From: Serratia surfactantfaciens
GTDB lineage: Bacteria > Pseudomonadota > Gammaproteobacteria > Enterobacterales > Enterobacteriaceae
Direction: 5' to 3'
Length of the DNA: 64,000 nt
Assembly: GCF_001642805.2 (NCBI RefSeq)
Contig: NZ_CP016948.1
Span: 2,232,001 to 2,296,000 of the forward strand
Shown: positions 40,886 to 51,556 of the stretch, piece by piece
Layout: each line of letters starts with the position of its first letter
Numbering within the stretch: position 1 is the stretch's first letter
Made by a program: the position numbers and the translations under genes
The notes under the pieces: model-generated
Database searches by the model: none
What the model saw: only the letters and a program-made list of their open reading frames with translations
Told to the model about the DNA's origin: nothing

Positions 40886-42268
40886 TTATTTCAGCAGCCG
40901 TACCTTGCAGCTTTTGCCTTTGATTTTACCCTGCTGCAGCTGTTGCAGCGCCTTGCGCGCGCTGGCCTTGCGAATAGCGACATAGGCGTGCACCGGGAAC
41001 ATGTCGATCTTGCCCACTTCCGCCGCCGTCAGCCCGGCGTCGCCGGTCAACGCGCCAAGGATATCGCCGGGACGGATTTTCGCCTTACGGCCGCCGTCGA
41101 TGCATAGCGTCACCATCTCCGCTTCCAGCGAACCGCTCGCCGCCCCGCTCAGCTCGGACACCGGTGCCCAATCGACGCTCATCTGCAGATAATCTTCAAT
41201 CGCGTGCGCCCGCGCCATTTCCTGCGGCGTGCACAGGCTGACCGCCAGTCCGCTCAGGCCGGCGCGGCCGGTGCGGCCAATGCGGTGCACATGCACTTCG
41301 GGATCGAACGCCAGCTCGTAGTTAACCACCAGCTCCAGCTCTTTGATATCCAGGCCGCGAGCGGCGACGTCGGTCGCCACCAACACCCGGCAACTGCGGT
41401 TGGCGAAACGTACCAACACCTGATCGCGATCGCGCTGCTCCAGATCGCCATGCAGCGCCAGTGCGCTGATGTTGCGGGCCTCCAGGGCTTCAAGCACCGT
41501 CTGGCAATCGCGCTTGGTATTGCAGAACACCACGCAGGACGCGGGTTGATGATGGCGAATCGCCGACACCAGCAGCGCCGGGCGCTGATCGCGGGTAGTC
41601 TCATAGAAGCGTTGTTCGATGGAAGTCTGCGCTTCGCCATCGTCCACCTCGACGCTCAGCGGCTGGCGCTGAACGCGCTCGCTGATGCGCTCGATGCCCG
41701 CCGGATAAGTGGCGGAGAACAGCAACGTCTGGCGCTGCGGCGGCGTGTAGCTGATAACATCGTCGATATCGTCGGCAAACCCCATGTCCAGCATGCGATC
41801 GGCCTCATCCAGCACCAGCATTTTCAGCTCGTCCAACTGCAGCGTTTTCTTGCGCAGGTGCTCCTGGATACGGCCCGGCGTCCCCACCACGATGTGTGGC
41901 GCATGCACCAGCGAATCGAGCTGTGGCCCCATCGGCTGGCCGCCGCACAGCGTCAGGATCTTGATGTTCTGCGTGAAACGCGCCAGGCGGCGCAGCTCTT
42001 TGCTGACCTGATCGGCCAGCTCGCGGGTCGGGCAAAGCACCAGCGCCTGTGTGGCGACCTGACCGACGACGATGCTGTTCAGCAGGCCAATGCCGAACGC
42101 CGCCGTTTTACCGCTGCCGGTTTTCGCCTTGGCGCGCACGTCCCGCCCTTGCAGGATGGCGGGCAACGCGGCGGCCTGCACCGGCGTCATTTCGGCGTAC
42201 CCCAGTTCGTTGAGGTTGGCCAACTGTTCGGCTGGCAGCGGCAGGGAAGAAAAAGAAACTGTGCTCAC
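40886..42268 (-). CDS. dbpA: ATP-dependent RNA helicase DbpA
   Basis: DEAD-box helicase for 50S ribosome assembly, activated by hairpin 92 of 23S rRNA. 460 residues: Q motif, Walker A AKTGSGKT, DEAD box VLDEADRML, SAT motif, HRIGRTGRAG, and the C-terminal DbpA RNA-recognition domain (KIRPGDILGALTGDAGL, KIDMFPVHAYVAI). Start is a GTG (42266-42268). Confidence 0.97.
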   Translation of the reverse strand: MSTVSFSSLPLPAEQLANLNELGYAEMTPVQAAALPAILQGRDVRAKAKTGSGKTAAFGIGLLNSIVVGQVATQALVLCPTRELADQVSKELRRLARFTQNIKILTLCGGQPMGPQLDSLVHAPHIVVGTPGRIQEHLRKKTLQLDELKMLVLDEADRMLDMGFADDIDDVISYTPPQRQTLLFSATYPAGIERISERVQRQPLSVEVDDGEAQTSIEQRFYETTRDQRPALLVSAIRHHQPASCVVFCNTKRDCQTVLEALEARNISALALHGDLEQRDRDQVLVRFANRSCRVLVATDVAARGLDIKELELVVNYELAFDPEVHVHRIGRTGRAGLSGLAVSLCTPQEMARAHAIEDYLQMSVDWAPVSELSGAASGSLEAEMVTLCIDGGRKAKIRPGDILGALTGDAGLTAAEVGKIDMFPVHAYVAIRKASARKALQQLQQGKIKGKSCKVRLLK

Positions 42269-42373
42269 GGCGATAACTCTTATATGGCGAATGAAATGGC
42301 GGCGCGCCCGCAGGTTAGCGCCGAATCAGCGGTAAATGATAACAGAGATGGGCGGCGTTACGGGCTGCGGGCA

Positions 42374-42399
42374 TAAAAAAACCCGCCGGCGGCGGGTTT
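42374..42399 (-). terminator. Terminator of the cold-shock gene
   Basis: On the minus strand AAACCCGCC-GCC-GGCGGGT followed by TTTTTTT, just after the stop of the csp gene at 42416. Confidence 0.9.
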
Positions 42400-42415
42400 C
42401 TTGGCAACGCTGTCG

Positions 42416-42625
42416 TTAAATAGCAACGACGTTGGCTGCAGCCGGGCCACGTTGGCTGTCCTGGATGGAGAACTCAACCTGCTGGCCTTCAGCCAGGGTC
42501 TTGAAACCATCGCTAACGATAGCGGAAAAATGCACGAAAACGTCTTTAGAGCCATCGGCAGGGGTAATGAAGCCGAAACCTTTGCTTTCGTTGAACCATT
42601 TAACGTGACCAGTGATCTTGCTCAT
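42416..42625 (-). CDS. Cold-shock domain protein (CspA family)
   Basis: 69-residue nucleic-acid chaperone: [20 protein letters not shown] (RNP1) and DVFVHFSAI (RNP2). It is the CspE/CspC type rather than CspA, but the N- and C-termini differ from both, so I give no symbol. ATG 42623-42625 follows AAGGAAACACA; the frame reading on to 42664 lies in the leader. The leader of about 200 nt before it is usual for this family. Confidence 0.93.
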   Translation of the reverse strand: MSKITGHVKWFNESKGFGFITPADGSKDVFVHFSAIVSDGFKTLAEGQQVEFSIQDSQRGPAAANVVAI

Positions 42626-42799
42626 TTGTGTTTCCTTTACTTGATAAACCTGCCTTGACGGCACGAGACGCGAAAACCTTGTGATAAGTAGGCCTTCTTT
42701 CGCCGTCGGTTATTAACGCATAATCGCCCATGCAGGGCAAATATTTCTGCTTGTTATAAAAACAGTCAGTTAGCAACAAAACTGGCGCGACGGCTGTGC

Positions 42800-42815
42800 A
42801 CGCAATCGTTTTCGT
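42800..42815. promoter_or_regulatory. PurR operator of purT
   Basis: ACGCAATCGTTTTCGT matches the PurR consensus ACGCAAACGTTTKCNT with one mismatch. It lies 57 bp upstream of purT and directly next to a TATACT hexamer (42817-42822), where PurR would block RNA polymerase. Confidence 0.85.
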
Positions 42816-42871
42816 ATATACTGCCCGCCGATCATCAATCCGCTTACTTTCACCGATCCAGGTACGAAACT

Positions 42872-44050
42872 ATGTTAACGATTGGAACCGCCCTGCGCCC
42901 TTCCGCCACCCGCGTCATGTTGCTCGGCTCCGGCGAGTTGGGCAAAGAAGTCGCCATTGAATGCCAGCGCCTAGGTCTGGAAGTGATCGCCGTCGATCGC
43001 TACGCCGATGCGCCCGCCATGCATGTGGCGCACCGCAGCCACGTCATCAATATGCTGGACGGCGACGCGCTGAAAGCCGTTATCGAACAAGAACGGCCGG
43101 ACTATATCGTTCCCGAAATCGAAGCGATCGCCACCGCCATGCTGGTGGAGCTTGAACATCAAGGGCACCGCGTCGTGCCCTGCGCCGAAGCCACGCGCCT
43201 GACCATGAACCGCGAAGGCATTCGCCGTCTGGCGGCGGAAGATCTCGGTTTGCCCACCTCGAGCTATCGCTTTGCCGACAGCGAGGCCGCCTTCCGCCAG
43301 GCGGTTGAACATATCGGCTACCCGTGCATCGTCAAACCGGTGATGAGCTCCTCCGGTAAAGGCCAAAGCCTGATCCGCACGCCCGACCAGTTGCAACAGT
43401 CCTGGGATTATGCCCAACAGGGCGGCCGGGCCGGCGGCGGCAGAGTGATCGTCGAAGGGCTGGTAAGATTTGACTTTGAAATTACGCTGCTGACCATCAG
43501 CGCAGTGGATGGCGTGCATTTCTGCGAGCCGATCGGGCATCGTCAGGAAGACGGAGATTATCGCGAATCCTGGCAGCCGCAGCGCATGTCGGCCACGGCG
43601 CTGAACCGCGCTCAGGCGATCGCGGAGAAAGTCGTGAAAGCCCTGGGCGGTTTCGGCCTGTTCGGCGTGGAGCTGTTCGTCTGTGGCGACGACGTGATCT
43701 TCAGCGAAGTGTCGCCACGCCCGCATGATACCGGCATGGTCACTTTGATTTCACAGGATCTGTCCGAGTTCGCCCTGCACGTTCGCGCGTTTCTCGGCTT
43801 GCCGATCGGCGCCATTCGCCAGTTCGGCCCTTCCGCCTCGGCGGTGATCCTGCCGCAGCTCACCAGCAGCGATGTGCGTTTCAGCGGGTTGGAAAACGCA
43901 TTGCGCGGGTACAACCAGCTGCGTCTGTTCGGCAAACCGGAAATCGCCGGGCAACGCCGTCTTGGCGTTGCGCTGGCCACCGCGGACACCACTGAACACG
44001 CGGTGGAGCGAGCGAAGCAGGCCGCCGCCGCCGTGGCGGTTGAAAGCTGA
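42872..44050 (+). CDS. purT: Phosphoribosylglycinamide formyltransferase 2 (formate-dependent)
   Basis: ATP-grasp enzyme that formylates GAR using formate and ATP, bypassing PurN in purine synthesis. 392 residues (E. coli 392): [51 protein letters not shown] (ATP-grasp lysine), and [15 protein letters not shown]. Divergent from the cold-shock gene; PurR box upstream. Confidence 0.98.
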   Translation: MLTIGTALRPSATRVMLLGSGELGKEVAIECQRLGLEVIAVDRYADAPAMHVAHRSHVINMLDGDALKAVIEQERPDYIVPEIEAIATAMLVELEHQGHRVVPCAEATRLTMNREGIRRLAAEDLGLPTSSYRFADSEAAFRQAVEHIGYPCIVKPVMSSSGKGQSLIRTPDQLQQSWDYAQQGGRAGGGRVIVEGLVRFDFEITLLTISAVDGVHFCEPIGHRQEDGDYRESWQPQRMSATALNRAQAIAEKVVKALGGFGLFGVELFVCGDDVIFSEVSPRPHDTGMVTLISQDLSEFALHVRAFLGLPIGAIRQFGPSASAVILPQLTSSDVRFSGLENALRGYNQLRLFGKPEIAGQRRLGVALATADTTEHAVERAKQAAAAVAVES

Positions 44051-44084
44051 AACTGACGGGGCCGCTTACGCGGCCCCGATAACA

Positions 44085-44330
44085 TCAATAATCTTCGTCT
44101 TCTTCGGCATCGTCATCCAACGACGCATCCGGCGCGACTTCATGCTGCTCGTCTTCATCATCGTCATCGAACAATACCGCAACCTGAGCGCCCTGATGCT
44201 TCTCACGAATTTCCTGCGCAACGCGAGCAATGGCTTCACCGCTGCTCATGCCCTGCTCCATCAGTTGATGGATGCGATCCGCCGCTTCCTGCTGCTCCGC
44301 GTGACTCAGTAATGGCATACCTGCATGCAT
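44085..44330 (-). CDS. yoaH: YoaH family protein (UPF0181)
   Basis: 81 residues: [20 protein letters not shown] and the family motif [21 protein letters not shown], followed by a strongly acidic tail ([10 protein letters not shown]...[10 protein letters not shown]), longer than the 59-residue E. coli protein. Function unknown. In E. coli yoaH adjoins pabB divergently; here a glycosyltransferase gene has come between. Confidence 0.93.
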   Translation of the reverse strand: MHAGMPLLSHAEQQEAADRIHQLMEQGMSSGEAIARVAQEIREKHQGAQVAVLFDDDDEDEQHEVAPDASLDDDAEEDEDY

Positions 44331-44392
44331 GTGTCGTTCTCTCCGGCAAAAGGGAGAAGGAGTATACGCGCTAATGCGGCGGATCCCAAGCC

Positions 44393-45394
44393 TCAGGCCG
44401 GTTGCGAACAGCCGTTATCGCTGCGCCACTGCTTCAGGCGATGCCGCCACAGCATGACATGCCACCCCTGCTTCACGCCGCGCGCATTGGCGGACATCGC
44501 TCTGTCGATGCCGCGCTGATAAAACTCTTCGGTAATCTGATTCTGGGCAAGCGGATCCGGCTCACGACGAATGCTATGGCAAATGCCCAACGCTTCGCGG
44601 GTGATTTGCCAGTGGAAAGCCGGACGAATGGCAATGCTGCCTGCATAGCGCAGGTTGAGCCGCTCCAGCATTTCGACGATTTTCATATAGTGGCGTTGAT
44701 AATCCACGTTTGCTTTGCCGGTGCGGCGACGATTGCTGATCGACTTATCGTGCACCCGTTGACGGTACAGCGGCGTGCTTAAATACTTGACCCGCTGGGC
44801 ATTAAACATGACTTCGGTCGTCCAGGGAATATCCTGATGATGTAACCCTGGTTCAAAATAAAGCTGATGCCGGCGGATAAAATCGAGGCGATATATCGCC
44901 AGCCATACAACGTGAATAAATTTTCGCGATTTCAATGCCCGTTCTAACCACTGTACGCCGGTGATAACGTCGGTGGTCTGTAAACGCTCTTGGGGAAAGA
45001 TCGGCTGTAATTCGTCCTCACTGGCGAAATAGCGCTCGCCATTGCATTGCATCACGTCTAATTGATGCAGCTCGGCCTGTTCCAACAGCGTGGAATACAT
45101 TTCTGGCGCCAACAGATCGTCGGCATCAGGAAACGCCACATATTTGCCCCGGGCGACGGCAAGACCGGCATTACGCGCATTGGAAACGCCGCCGTTGGCC
45201 TGATCGATCACTCTAATATGCGAATGCTGCGCCGCGTAACGGTGCGCAGTCTCACCCGAGCCGTCGGTAGAACCATCATTGACGATGATCACCTCCAACC
45301 GTTGTTCGCGCTGCGCCAACAACGAGGCCAGGAAGGGTTCCAGTAATTCTCCCGCATTATGCATCGGGACAATAACGCTCAGCATTAACGACAT
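44393..45394 (-). CDS. Family 2 glycosyltransferase
   Basis: 333 residues. GT-A domain: [46 protein letters not shown] and a DxD-type metal site in [10 protein letters not shown]; the acceptor half has [15 protein letters not shown], and a C-terminal basic region ([11 protein letters not shown]) likely touches the membrane. No membrane span, so probably cytosolic, acting on a lipid-linked sugar or lipopolysaccharide core; the product cannot be named. It lies between yoaH and pabB with AT-rich flanks (about 530 bp upstream), suggesting it was gained. ATG 45392-45394 has GAAGAG upstream. Confidence 0.88.
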   Translation of the reverse strand: MSLMLSVIVPMHNAGELLEPFLASLLAQREQRLEVIIVNDGSTDGSGETAHRYAAQHSHIRVIDQANGGVSNARNAGLAVARGKYVAFPDADDLLAPEMYSTLLEQAELHQLDVMQCNGERYFASEDELQPIFPQERLQTTDVITGVQWLERALKSRKFIHVVWLAIYRLDFIRRHQLYFEPGLHHQDIPWTTEVMFNAQRVKYLSTPLYRQRVHDKSISNRRRTGKANVDYQRHYMKIVEMLERLNLRYAGSIAIRPAFHWQITREALGICHSIRREPDPLAQNQITEEFYQRGIDRAMSANARGVKQGWHVMLWRHRLKQWRSDNGCSQPA

Positions 45395-45925
45395 AGGCAG
45401 CTCTTCAATGATAATGTAACAAAATAATAATTTTATTTTTTTAGATAAAACCCACCCGTTCAGCGCTGGAGGAAAATGGCTGCTGATAAGGCACAGGCAT
45501 TTCCAATACAGGCCAAATAAGATTAGTCTTATTTTTCTCTTTTCATGCTACGGGCAAGAAACGTTATATAATCAACCGTTAATCCAAAAATAATCGCCTC
45601 ACCCTCTCAATACCGGGCGGTGCATCCTTTTCTCTTTTTTTTGATAACGAAGAGAAACAGTAAATTTGCGAAATTAACGAGTAATCTTTATATTCTTCGG
45701 GTTGCGCGCCCTCGATTGAAATACTTCCAGCTAACTTTAACGCTGAATTTTTAACATATTGAAGTGTAGTTAATGGCGCAAAAAATGCCTTATTTAAGGT
45801 CTATTGAGCTGCTGTTTATGTGAACTGTGCTTCATGTCGCGCATGGCAAGACATGCATGCCGCGGCCGTCTATGGCACACTAACGGCCGATATCGCCGCC
45901 CCCACAGCCAGGTTTATTGACGTTC
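45395..45925. other. AT-rich region between the glycosyltransferase and pabB
   Basis: About 530 bp, visibly more AT-rich than flanking genes. It contains a perfect inverted repeat AAATAAGA-TTAG-TCTTATTT (45515-45534) followed by a T-rich tract, terminator-like on the plus strand though AT-rich, and TATATTC/TTAACATATT stretches suited to promoters. I find no gene: the 78-codon frame at 45820-46056 overlaps pabB and is a shadow. Confidence 0.45.
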
Positions 45926-47299
45926 ATGAGCGTAACAGCCCCAAACATAAAGTCTTTGCCTTACAGCCGCAGCGCCCTGATGACGCTTTTCGCCCCGCTT
46001 TCATCCTCCCCTTGGGCGATGCTGCTGCATTCGGGGTTTGCCGAGCATTCGCATAACCGCTTCGATATCCTGGTCGCTGAGCCGCGCGTTACGCTCACCA
46101 CCCATGGCGCCACCACCGAAATTTGTTGTGACGGCGTCACAAGCCTGTCTGAGGAAGATCCGTTTGCCCTGCTGCAACAACAGTTGGCGACGCAAGGTTG
46201 GCAGCCGGCCTTCAATCCAGATCTGCCGTTTCAGGGCGGCGCCCTGGGGCTGTTCGGCTACGATCTCGGGCGCCGGGTGGAAACTTTGCCACAGTTGGCC
46301 GACGCCGATCTCACTTTGCCGGATATGGCGGTAGGCATTTATGACTGGGCGCTTATTGCCGACCATCGGTTGCAAACGCTGACGCTGCTCAGCTATGGCG
46401 ACGTGGAACAGCGCTGGCGCTGGCTCAATAATCAAACCGCGCCGACGGAACGCCCTTTTGCGCTGCTGAGCGACTGGCGCGCCAATATGAGCCGGCGGCA
46501 GTACGGTGAGAAATTCCAACGCATCCAGCACTACCTGCGCAACGGAGATTGCTACCAAATTAATCTGGCGCAGCGATTCTCCGCCGACTATCAAGGGGAC
46601 GAATGGCAGGCATTTTGTCGCTTGAGCGCCAGCAATCGCGCGCCCTTCTCCGCTTTCCTGCGTCTACCGCACAACAGCGTGCTGAGCGTCTCTCCCGAAC
46701 GCTTCCTGTGGCTGGAACAGCAGCGCATCCAAACCCGCCCGATCAAAGGCACGCTGCCGCGGCTGGCAGACACGGAACAAGACGCCGCGCAGGCTCGCCG
46801 CCTGGCGGATTCTCCCAAGGATCGCGCCGAAAATCTGATGATCGTCGATCTGCTGCGTAACGATATCGGCCGCGTCGCCCAACCCGGCAGCGTACGGGTG
46901 CCGCAACTGTTCGCCGTGGAGCCGTTCCCGGCGGTACACCACCTGGTAAGCACCATTACCGCGATCTTGCCGGACCAGGCCTCAGCCACCGCGTTGCTGC
47001 GCGCCTGCTTCCCCGGCGGGTCGATCACCGGCGCCCCTAAGGTGCGCGCGATGGAAATCATCGAAGAACTGGAGCCGCAGCGCCGCAATGCCTATTGCGG
47101 CAGCATCGGATATCTGAGCGCCTGCGGCACCATGGACACCAATATCACTATCCGCACGCTCGTCACCGAAAACGGGCGCATCCACTGCTCCGCCGGCGGC
47201 GGCATCGTGGCGGATAGCGAGGAACAGGCGGAATACCAGGAAACCTTCGACAAGGTGGGCCGCATTCTGCCGCAGCTTGGGGAGTGTGAGCTGTCGTGA
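45926..47299 (+). CDS. pabB: Aminodeoxychorismate synthase component I
   Basis: With PabA converts chorismate to 4-amino-4-deoxychorismate for folate. 457 residues (E. coli 453). Recognisable: [44 protein letters not shown], the catalytic lysine region [26 protein letters not shown], and [21 protein letters not shown] 45926 has no clear ribosome-binding site, and a TTG three codons earlier is in frame; the start is therefore the least certain part. Overlaps nudL by 4 nt. Confidence 0.95.
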   Translation: MSVTAPNIKSLPYSRSALMTLFAPLSSSPWAMLLHSGFAEHSHNRFDILVAEPRVTLTTHGATTEICCDGVTSLSEEDPFALLQQQLATQGWQPAFNPDLPFQGGALGLFGYDLGRRVETLPQLADADLTLPDMAVGIYDWALIADHRLQTLTLLSYGDVEQRWRWLNNQTAPTERPFALLSDWRANMSRRQYGEKFQRIQHYLRNGDCYQINLAQRFSADYQGDEWQAFCRLSASNRAPFSAFLRLPHNSVLSVSPERFLWLEQQRIQTRPIKGTLPRLADTEQDAAQARRLADSPKDRAENLMIVDLLRNDIGRVAQPGSVRVPQLFAVEPFPAVHHLVSTITAILPDQASATALLRACFPGGSITGAPKVRAMEIIEELEPQRRNAYCGSIGYLSACGTMDTNITIRTLVTENGRIHCSAGGGIVADSEEQAEYQETFDKVGRILPQLGECELS

Positions 47300-47874
47300 T
47301 CCCATCGAATTCACCGGCCTCTCTGCACGCCTTTATCAGCCGTTTTCAGCTGCAGCTGCCGCAGGCGGCGCAGATCTCGCACAACGTGCGCCCGGCGGCG
47401 GTGTTGATCCCGATTATCTGTCGCTCAGAGCCAACGCTGCTGTTGACTCGCCGCGCCGACTCGCTGCGCAAACATGCCGGCCAGGTGGCCTTCCCCGGCG
47501 GCAAAACCGACGCCGAAGACGGCTCGGCGATCGTCACGGCGCTGCGTGAGGCGCACGAAGAAGTGGCGATACCGCCGCAAGCGGTGACCGTACTCGGCCA
47601 AATGGCGCCGCTCGACAGCAGCACCGGATTTCAGGTCACGCCTATCGTCGGCCTGATCCCGCCGGAGGTGCAGTTCCGGGCCAATGAAGGCGAAGTGGCG
47701 GACGTGTTTGAGATGCCCCTTCGGGAGGCGCTGACCCTGTCGCGTTACTATCCGCTCGATATTCATCGCGCCGGGCATACGCACCGTATCTATCTCTCCT
47801 GGTATCACAGCCAGTTTATCTGGGGGCTGACCGCCGCCATCATTCGACGCCTGGCGCAACAGGTCAGCATTTAG
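47296..47874 (+). CDS. nudL: Nudix hydrolase NudL (CoA pyrophosphatase family)
   Basis: 192 residues; predicted CoA or NADH-type diphosphatase. Nudix box [25 protein letters not shown], extended as in CoA-type members, preceded by [21 protein letters not shown]. Start is a GTG overlapping the pabB stop (GTGA), so coupled to pabB as in E. coli (yeaB). Confidence 0.94.
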   Translation: MIPSNSPASLHAFISRFQLQLPQAAQISHNVRPAAVLIPIICRSEPTLLLTRRADSLRKHAGQVAFPGGKTDAEDGSAIVTALREAHEEVAIPPQAVTVLGQMAPLDSSTGFQVTPIVGLIPPEVQFRANEGEVADVFEMPLREALTLSRYYPLDIHRAGHTHRIYLSWYHSQFIWGLTAAIIRRLAQQVSI

Positions 47875-48322
47875 CTGCCATTGCGTGATCTGACTCGCAA
47901 TCTGGCATGACTATCGGCTTTCCGCTGCGGGTAAAGCGATCGAAATCACTTCATTTGATCGCTTTTTCAACTACCGTTGCGGTTGAATGGTTTTAAAAAA
48001 ACTGTAAACCCTCTCTTAAACCTTACGAAATACCTGTAAAATACCACCGTCCGAGATAAACCACTGTAGAAACAGGGATTAAGCCGGCGGCGCTCAGCAA
48101 GGAAAAGCGGGCGCGATTACCGTTAATGGAGCTTGGGCGAAAGCGGATGCCACGCACAAGGGTTCGCCCCGGGTAATCAGTAAAAAAAGTGACACCACGG
48201 ATTATTTAATTTCATGCGAAAAAGGCAGCCGAACCCGCACGGCCCTTTTACAATATCGCTGTTCCCTGCGCGGTTTTTAACCGCCGCAGCCATAACAATA
48301 CGTCTCTTTAAGGAGTTTTAGC
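47875..48322 (+). other. sdaA upstream region with a structured segment
   Basis: 448 bp without a gene. The part 48030-48185 looks structured: GATTACC (48115-48121) pairs with GGTAATC (48172-48178) and inside it GGGCGAA (48135-48141) pairs with TTCGCCC (48163-48169), followed by a run of seven A. A GCGGTT-TTT-AACCGC hairpin lies nearer the gene. An AT-rich region about 47990-48050 could be the promoter. Confidence 0.5.
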
Positions 48323-49687
48323 GTGATTAGCGTTTTCGACATGTTTAAGATCGGCATCGGCCCGTCCAGCTCTCATACGGTTGGACCGATGAAAGCCGGC
48401 AAACAGTTTGTCGACGATCTGGTAAATAAAGGCCTGATGCCTTCTATCACGCGTGTTGCCGTAGACGTTTACGGCTCACTCTCATTGACCGGCAAAGGTC
48501 ACCATACCGATATCGCCATCATTCTCGGCCTGGCCGGCAACATGCCGGACACCGTCGATATCGATAGCATTCCGGGTTTTATTCGCGATGTAGAACAACG
48601 TCAACGCCTGATGCTGGCCAACGGCCTGCATGAAGTCGATTTCCCACGCGACGGCGGCATGGTCTTCCGCAGCGACAACCTGCCGCTGCATGAAAACGGC
48701 ATGCAGGTTCACGCCTTCGCCGGCGATAAAGAAGTGTACAGCAAGACCTATTACTCCATCGGCGGCGGTTTCATCGTCGACGAGGAGAACTTCGGCAAGG
48801 CAGCCGAGCAAGAACTGCAAATGCCTTATCCGTTCAACTCCGCGCGCGAAATGCTCGACCACTGCCGCGAGACCGGGCTGTCGCTGTCCGGCATGGTGAT
48901 GCAGAACGAACTGGCGCTGCACAGCAAGCAAGAGATCGACACCTACTTTGGTAACGTCTGGCAAACCATGCGCGCCTGTATCGATCGCGGTCTGAACACC
49001 GAAGGCGTGCTGCCGGGGCCGCTGCGCGTACCGCGCCGCGCCTCCGCGCTGCGCCGCATGCTGGTGGCGTCGGACAAACTGTCCAACGATCCGATGAACG
49101 TGATCGACTGGGTCAACATGTTCGCACTGGCGGTTAACGAAGAAAACGCCGCCGGCGGACGCGTGGTCACTGCGCCAACCAACGGCGCCTGCGGCATCGT
49201 GCCTGCCGTGCTGGCTTACTACGATCACTTCATTGAGTCTGTCAGCCCCGACATTTACATCCGCTACTTTATGGCAGCGGGTGCGATCGGTGCGCTGTAC
49301 AAGATGAACGCCTCCATTTCCGGCGCCGAAGTCGGCTGCCAGGGGGAAGTGGGCGTCGCCTGCTCCATGGCGGCGGCCGGCCTGGCCGAACTGCTGGGCG
49401 GCAGCCCTGAGCAAGTGTGCGTGGCGGCAGAGATCGGCATGGAACACAACCTGGGGCTGACCTGTGACCCGGTCGCCGGCCAGGTGCAGGTGCCGTGCAT
49501 CGAGCGCAACGCCATCGCCTCGGTCAAAGCGATCAACGCCGCCCGCATGGCTCTGCGCCGCACCAGCGAACCGCGCGTTTCGCTGGATAAGGTGATCGAA
49601 ACCATGTACGAAACCGGCAAAGACATGAACGCCAAATACCGTGAAACCTCTCGCGGCGGCCTGGCGATCAAGGTGCAATGCGACTGA
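48323..49687 (+). CDS. sdaA: L-serine dehydratase 1 (iron-sulfur)
   Basis: Deaminates L-serine to pyruvate using a 4Fe-4S cluster. 454 residues (E. coli SdaA 454), single-chain type: beta domain [23 protein letters not shown] with the KVGPSSSHT-like motif, alpha domain with cluster cysteines in [29 protein letters not shown] and [29 protein letters not shown]. Leader carries the structured RNA segment noted above. Confidence 0.97.
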   Translation: MISVFDMFKIGIGPSSSHTVGPMKAGKQFVDDLVNKGLMPSITRVAVDVYGSLSLTGKGHHTDIAIILGLAGNMPDTVDIDSIPGFIRDVEQRQRLMLANGLHEVDFPRDGGMVFRSDNLPLHENGMQVHAFAGDKEVYSKTYYSIGGGFIVDEENFGKAAEQELQMPYPFNSAREMLDHCRETGLSLSGMVMQNELALHSKQEIDTYFGNVWQTMRACIDRGLNTEGVLPGPLRVPRRASALRRMLVASDKLSNDPMNVIDWVNMFALAVNEENAAGGRVVTAPTNGACGIVPAVLAYYDHFIESVSPDIYIRYFMAAGAIGALYKMNASISGAEVGCQGEVGVACSMAAAGLAELLGGSPEQVCVAAEIGMEHNLGLTCDPVAGQVQVPCIERNAIASVKAINAARMALRRTSEPRVSLDKVIETMYETGKDMNAKYRETSRGGLAIKVQCD

Positions 49688-49692
49688 CAGAC

Positions 49693-49718
49693 AACCCCGC
49701 CGCCGGCGGGGTTTTTTA
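49693..49718 (+). terminator. Terminator of sdaA
   Basis: AACCCCGCC / GGCGGGGTT, 3-nt loop, then TTTTTTA, a few bases after the stop. Confidence 0.92.
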
Positions 49719-49953
49719 TGGGTAATCAATTCATTGGCCGCTTTAGTGACAATGTCACCAAAAAATATCCTGCATTTTTCTCATCGATCCGACGGTTAGC
49801 CTGCAAATTGGCCTTCTGTTTTACCAAACTGAAATAATTTACTGAGTTACCATCAATCTTGTATAACCTCAGGCTAGAATTAGCCGAGCGCAACTTAAGG
49901 ATCTATGGTCTGACTGTGACTCGGAGCTGGATTACCGAACAAGGATTTACCGG

Positions 49954-51540
49954 ATGTTGATGACCCACCTCGCCGCGTCCCGATATCGTTACTACCGTTG
50001 GCTGCTGGCCGGAGCGGTGGGCGTGGCTATTCTGTTGGTATCGCTGTATACCCGTTACTACCAAGAGGTCAAAAGCATCGAACAGAGCCAACAGACGTTG
50101 GCCACCCGTACCGTTGGCAAGATCAACCAACTGTTGAGCCCGGCGCAGCTACAGGCGGAACGCAGTATGGATATGCTGGATCAGCCCTGCGAGAACGTCT
50201 CATCGACCCTGCGTTTTCGCGCCGCGCAAAATCAGGCGCTGCGCGCCATGCTGCTGGTGAAAAACGGCATCATTTACTGCTCCAGCCTGTTCGGCGCCCG
50301 CCATTATCAGATGGCCGCAGTGATGCCGACCCTGGTCAACAGCAATGCCCGGTTGGCGCTGCGCCCTTCGCTGGCGGTCAGCAAAGGTCTCCCCACGTTA
50401 GTATTGTGGACGCCATCTCCCACCGATAAAACCAGCGGCGTGCTGCACGTCTTCAATATCGAACTGCTGTCCAACTTTTTACTCGAGCCGCAGGAACCTT
50501 ATGTTCAGCGAGTGGTGCTGAACGTCGCCGACAGCAGCCTGGAGTATGGCCGCCGTGAAATATTGAGCCGCGATACCCTGACTAACGATCTGCGCTACAC
50601 CGCCGGTTCCGCGCTGTACCCCTTCTCAATTTCACTGTTCGGGCCACAGATTGGCATGCTCGCGCTTTCCGCGCTGCCGCGCCATATTCCGCTGGCGCTG
50701 CTGATCAGCCTGCTGGCGGCCTATGTGGTCTATCTGCTTACCGCTAACCGCATGAGCCTGTCTTATCACATCGGCCATGCCATCACCCATCGGGAATTTC
50801 GCGTCTACTGCCAGCCGATCATCCACAGCGACACCGGGCGCTGCGCCGGCGTCGAGATGCTGCTGCGTTGGAAAAAGAAGCGGCAGGGATGGATCTCGCC
50901 CGACGTATTTATCCCATTGGCCGAACAGCATGAGCTGATCATTCCGCTCACCCGCTATCTGCTGAACACCGTGACGGAAAACCTGCAGCTGTTCCCGCCG
51001 CGGCCGTCGTTTTACATCAGCATCAACGTCGCCGCCGAGCACTTTAAAACGCTCGATATCATCGACGATATCCGTCAGATTTGGCTGCCGGCGCACCCGA
51101 TGCCGTCACTGATGCTGGAGCTGACCGAGCGCACCGCGCTGTCGGCGATCCAGTACGACCAGATCCGCACGCTGAAAGACATGGGCATCATGCTGGCTAT
51201 CGACGACTTCGGCACCGGCCACAGTTCGCTGAGCTACCTGAAAAATCTCAGCCCGGACGTGTTGAAGATCGACCGCGGGTTTACCGCCGCCATCGGCACC
51301 GACGCGGTCAACGCCACGGTAACCGACACCATCATTACGCTGGCGCAGCGCCTGAAGCTGAAACTGGTGGCCGAAGGGGTAGAAACGGCGGAGCAGGCCG
51401 ACTATTTGCGCTCGCGTGAGGTCAATGCCCTGCAGGGGTATTATTTCGCCAAGCCGATGCCGATCCACGTTTTCCCCCTGTGGTTACAGCAGTACGAATC
51501 GCGCGTCAGGAAAGCAGAAGAGAATACGCCGGAGGCCTGA
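49954..51540 (+). CDS. pdeD: Membrane c-di-GMP phosphodiesterase (CSS-EAL)
   Basis: 528 residues: N-terminal membrane span (WLLAGAVGVAILLVSLY), periplasmic CSS domain with the redox-type CSS motif in IIYCSSLFGARHY, a second span (IPLALLISLLAAYVVYLL), then a cytosolic EAL domain. The signature Glu is in GVEMLLRW (EML in place of EAL, as EVL in E. coli PdeD). The Asp pair is in AIDDFGTGHSSLSYLKN, with KIDRGFT and AEGVET also present, so catalysis is plausible. Position sdaA-pdeD-yoaE is as in E. coli (yoaD). Start ATG 49954 has AAGGA about 9 nt upstream; ATG 49960 is an alternative. Confidence 0.93.
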   Translation: MLMTHLAASRYRYYRWLLAGAVGVAILLVSLYTRYYQEVKSIEQSQQTLATRTVGKINQLLSPAQLQAERSMDMLDQPCENVSSTLRFRAAQNQALRAMLLVKNGIIYCSSLFGARHYQMAAVMPTLVNSNARLALRPSLAVSKGLPTLVLWTPSPTDKTSGVLHVFNIELLSNFLLEPQEPYVQRVVLNVADSSLEYGRREILSRDTLTNDLRYTAGSALYPFSISLFGPQIGMLALSALPRHIPLALLISLLAAYVVYLLTANRMSLSYHIGHAITHREFRVYCQPIIHSDTGRCAGVEMLLRWKKKRQGWISPDVFIPLAEQHELIIPLTRYLLNTVTENLQLFPPRPSFYISINVAAEHFKTLDIIDDIRQIWLPAHPMPSLMLELTERTALSAIQYDQIRTLKDMGIMLAIDDFGTGHSSLSYLKNLSPDVLKIDRGFTAAIGTDAVNATVTDTIITLAQRLKLKLVAEGVETAEQADYLRSREVNALQGYYFAKPMPIHVFPLWLQQYESRVRKAEENTPEA

Positions 51541-51556
51541 GCCTCCGGCGGGAAGG

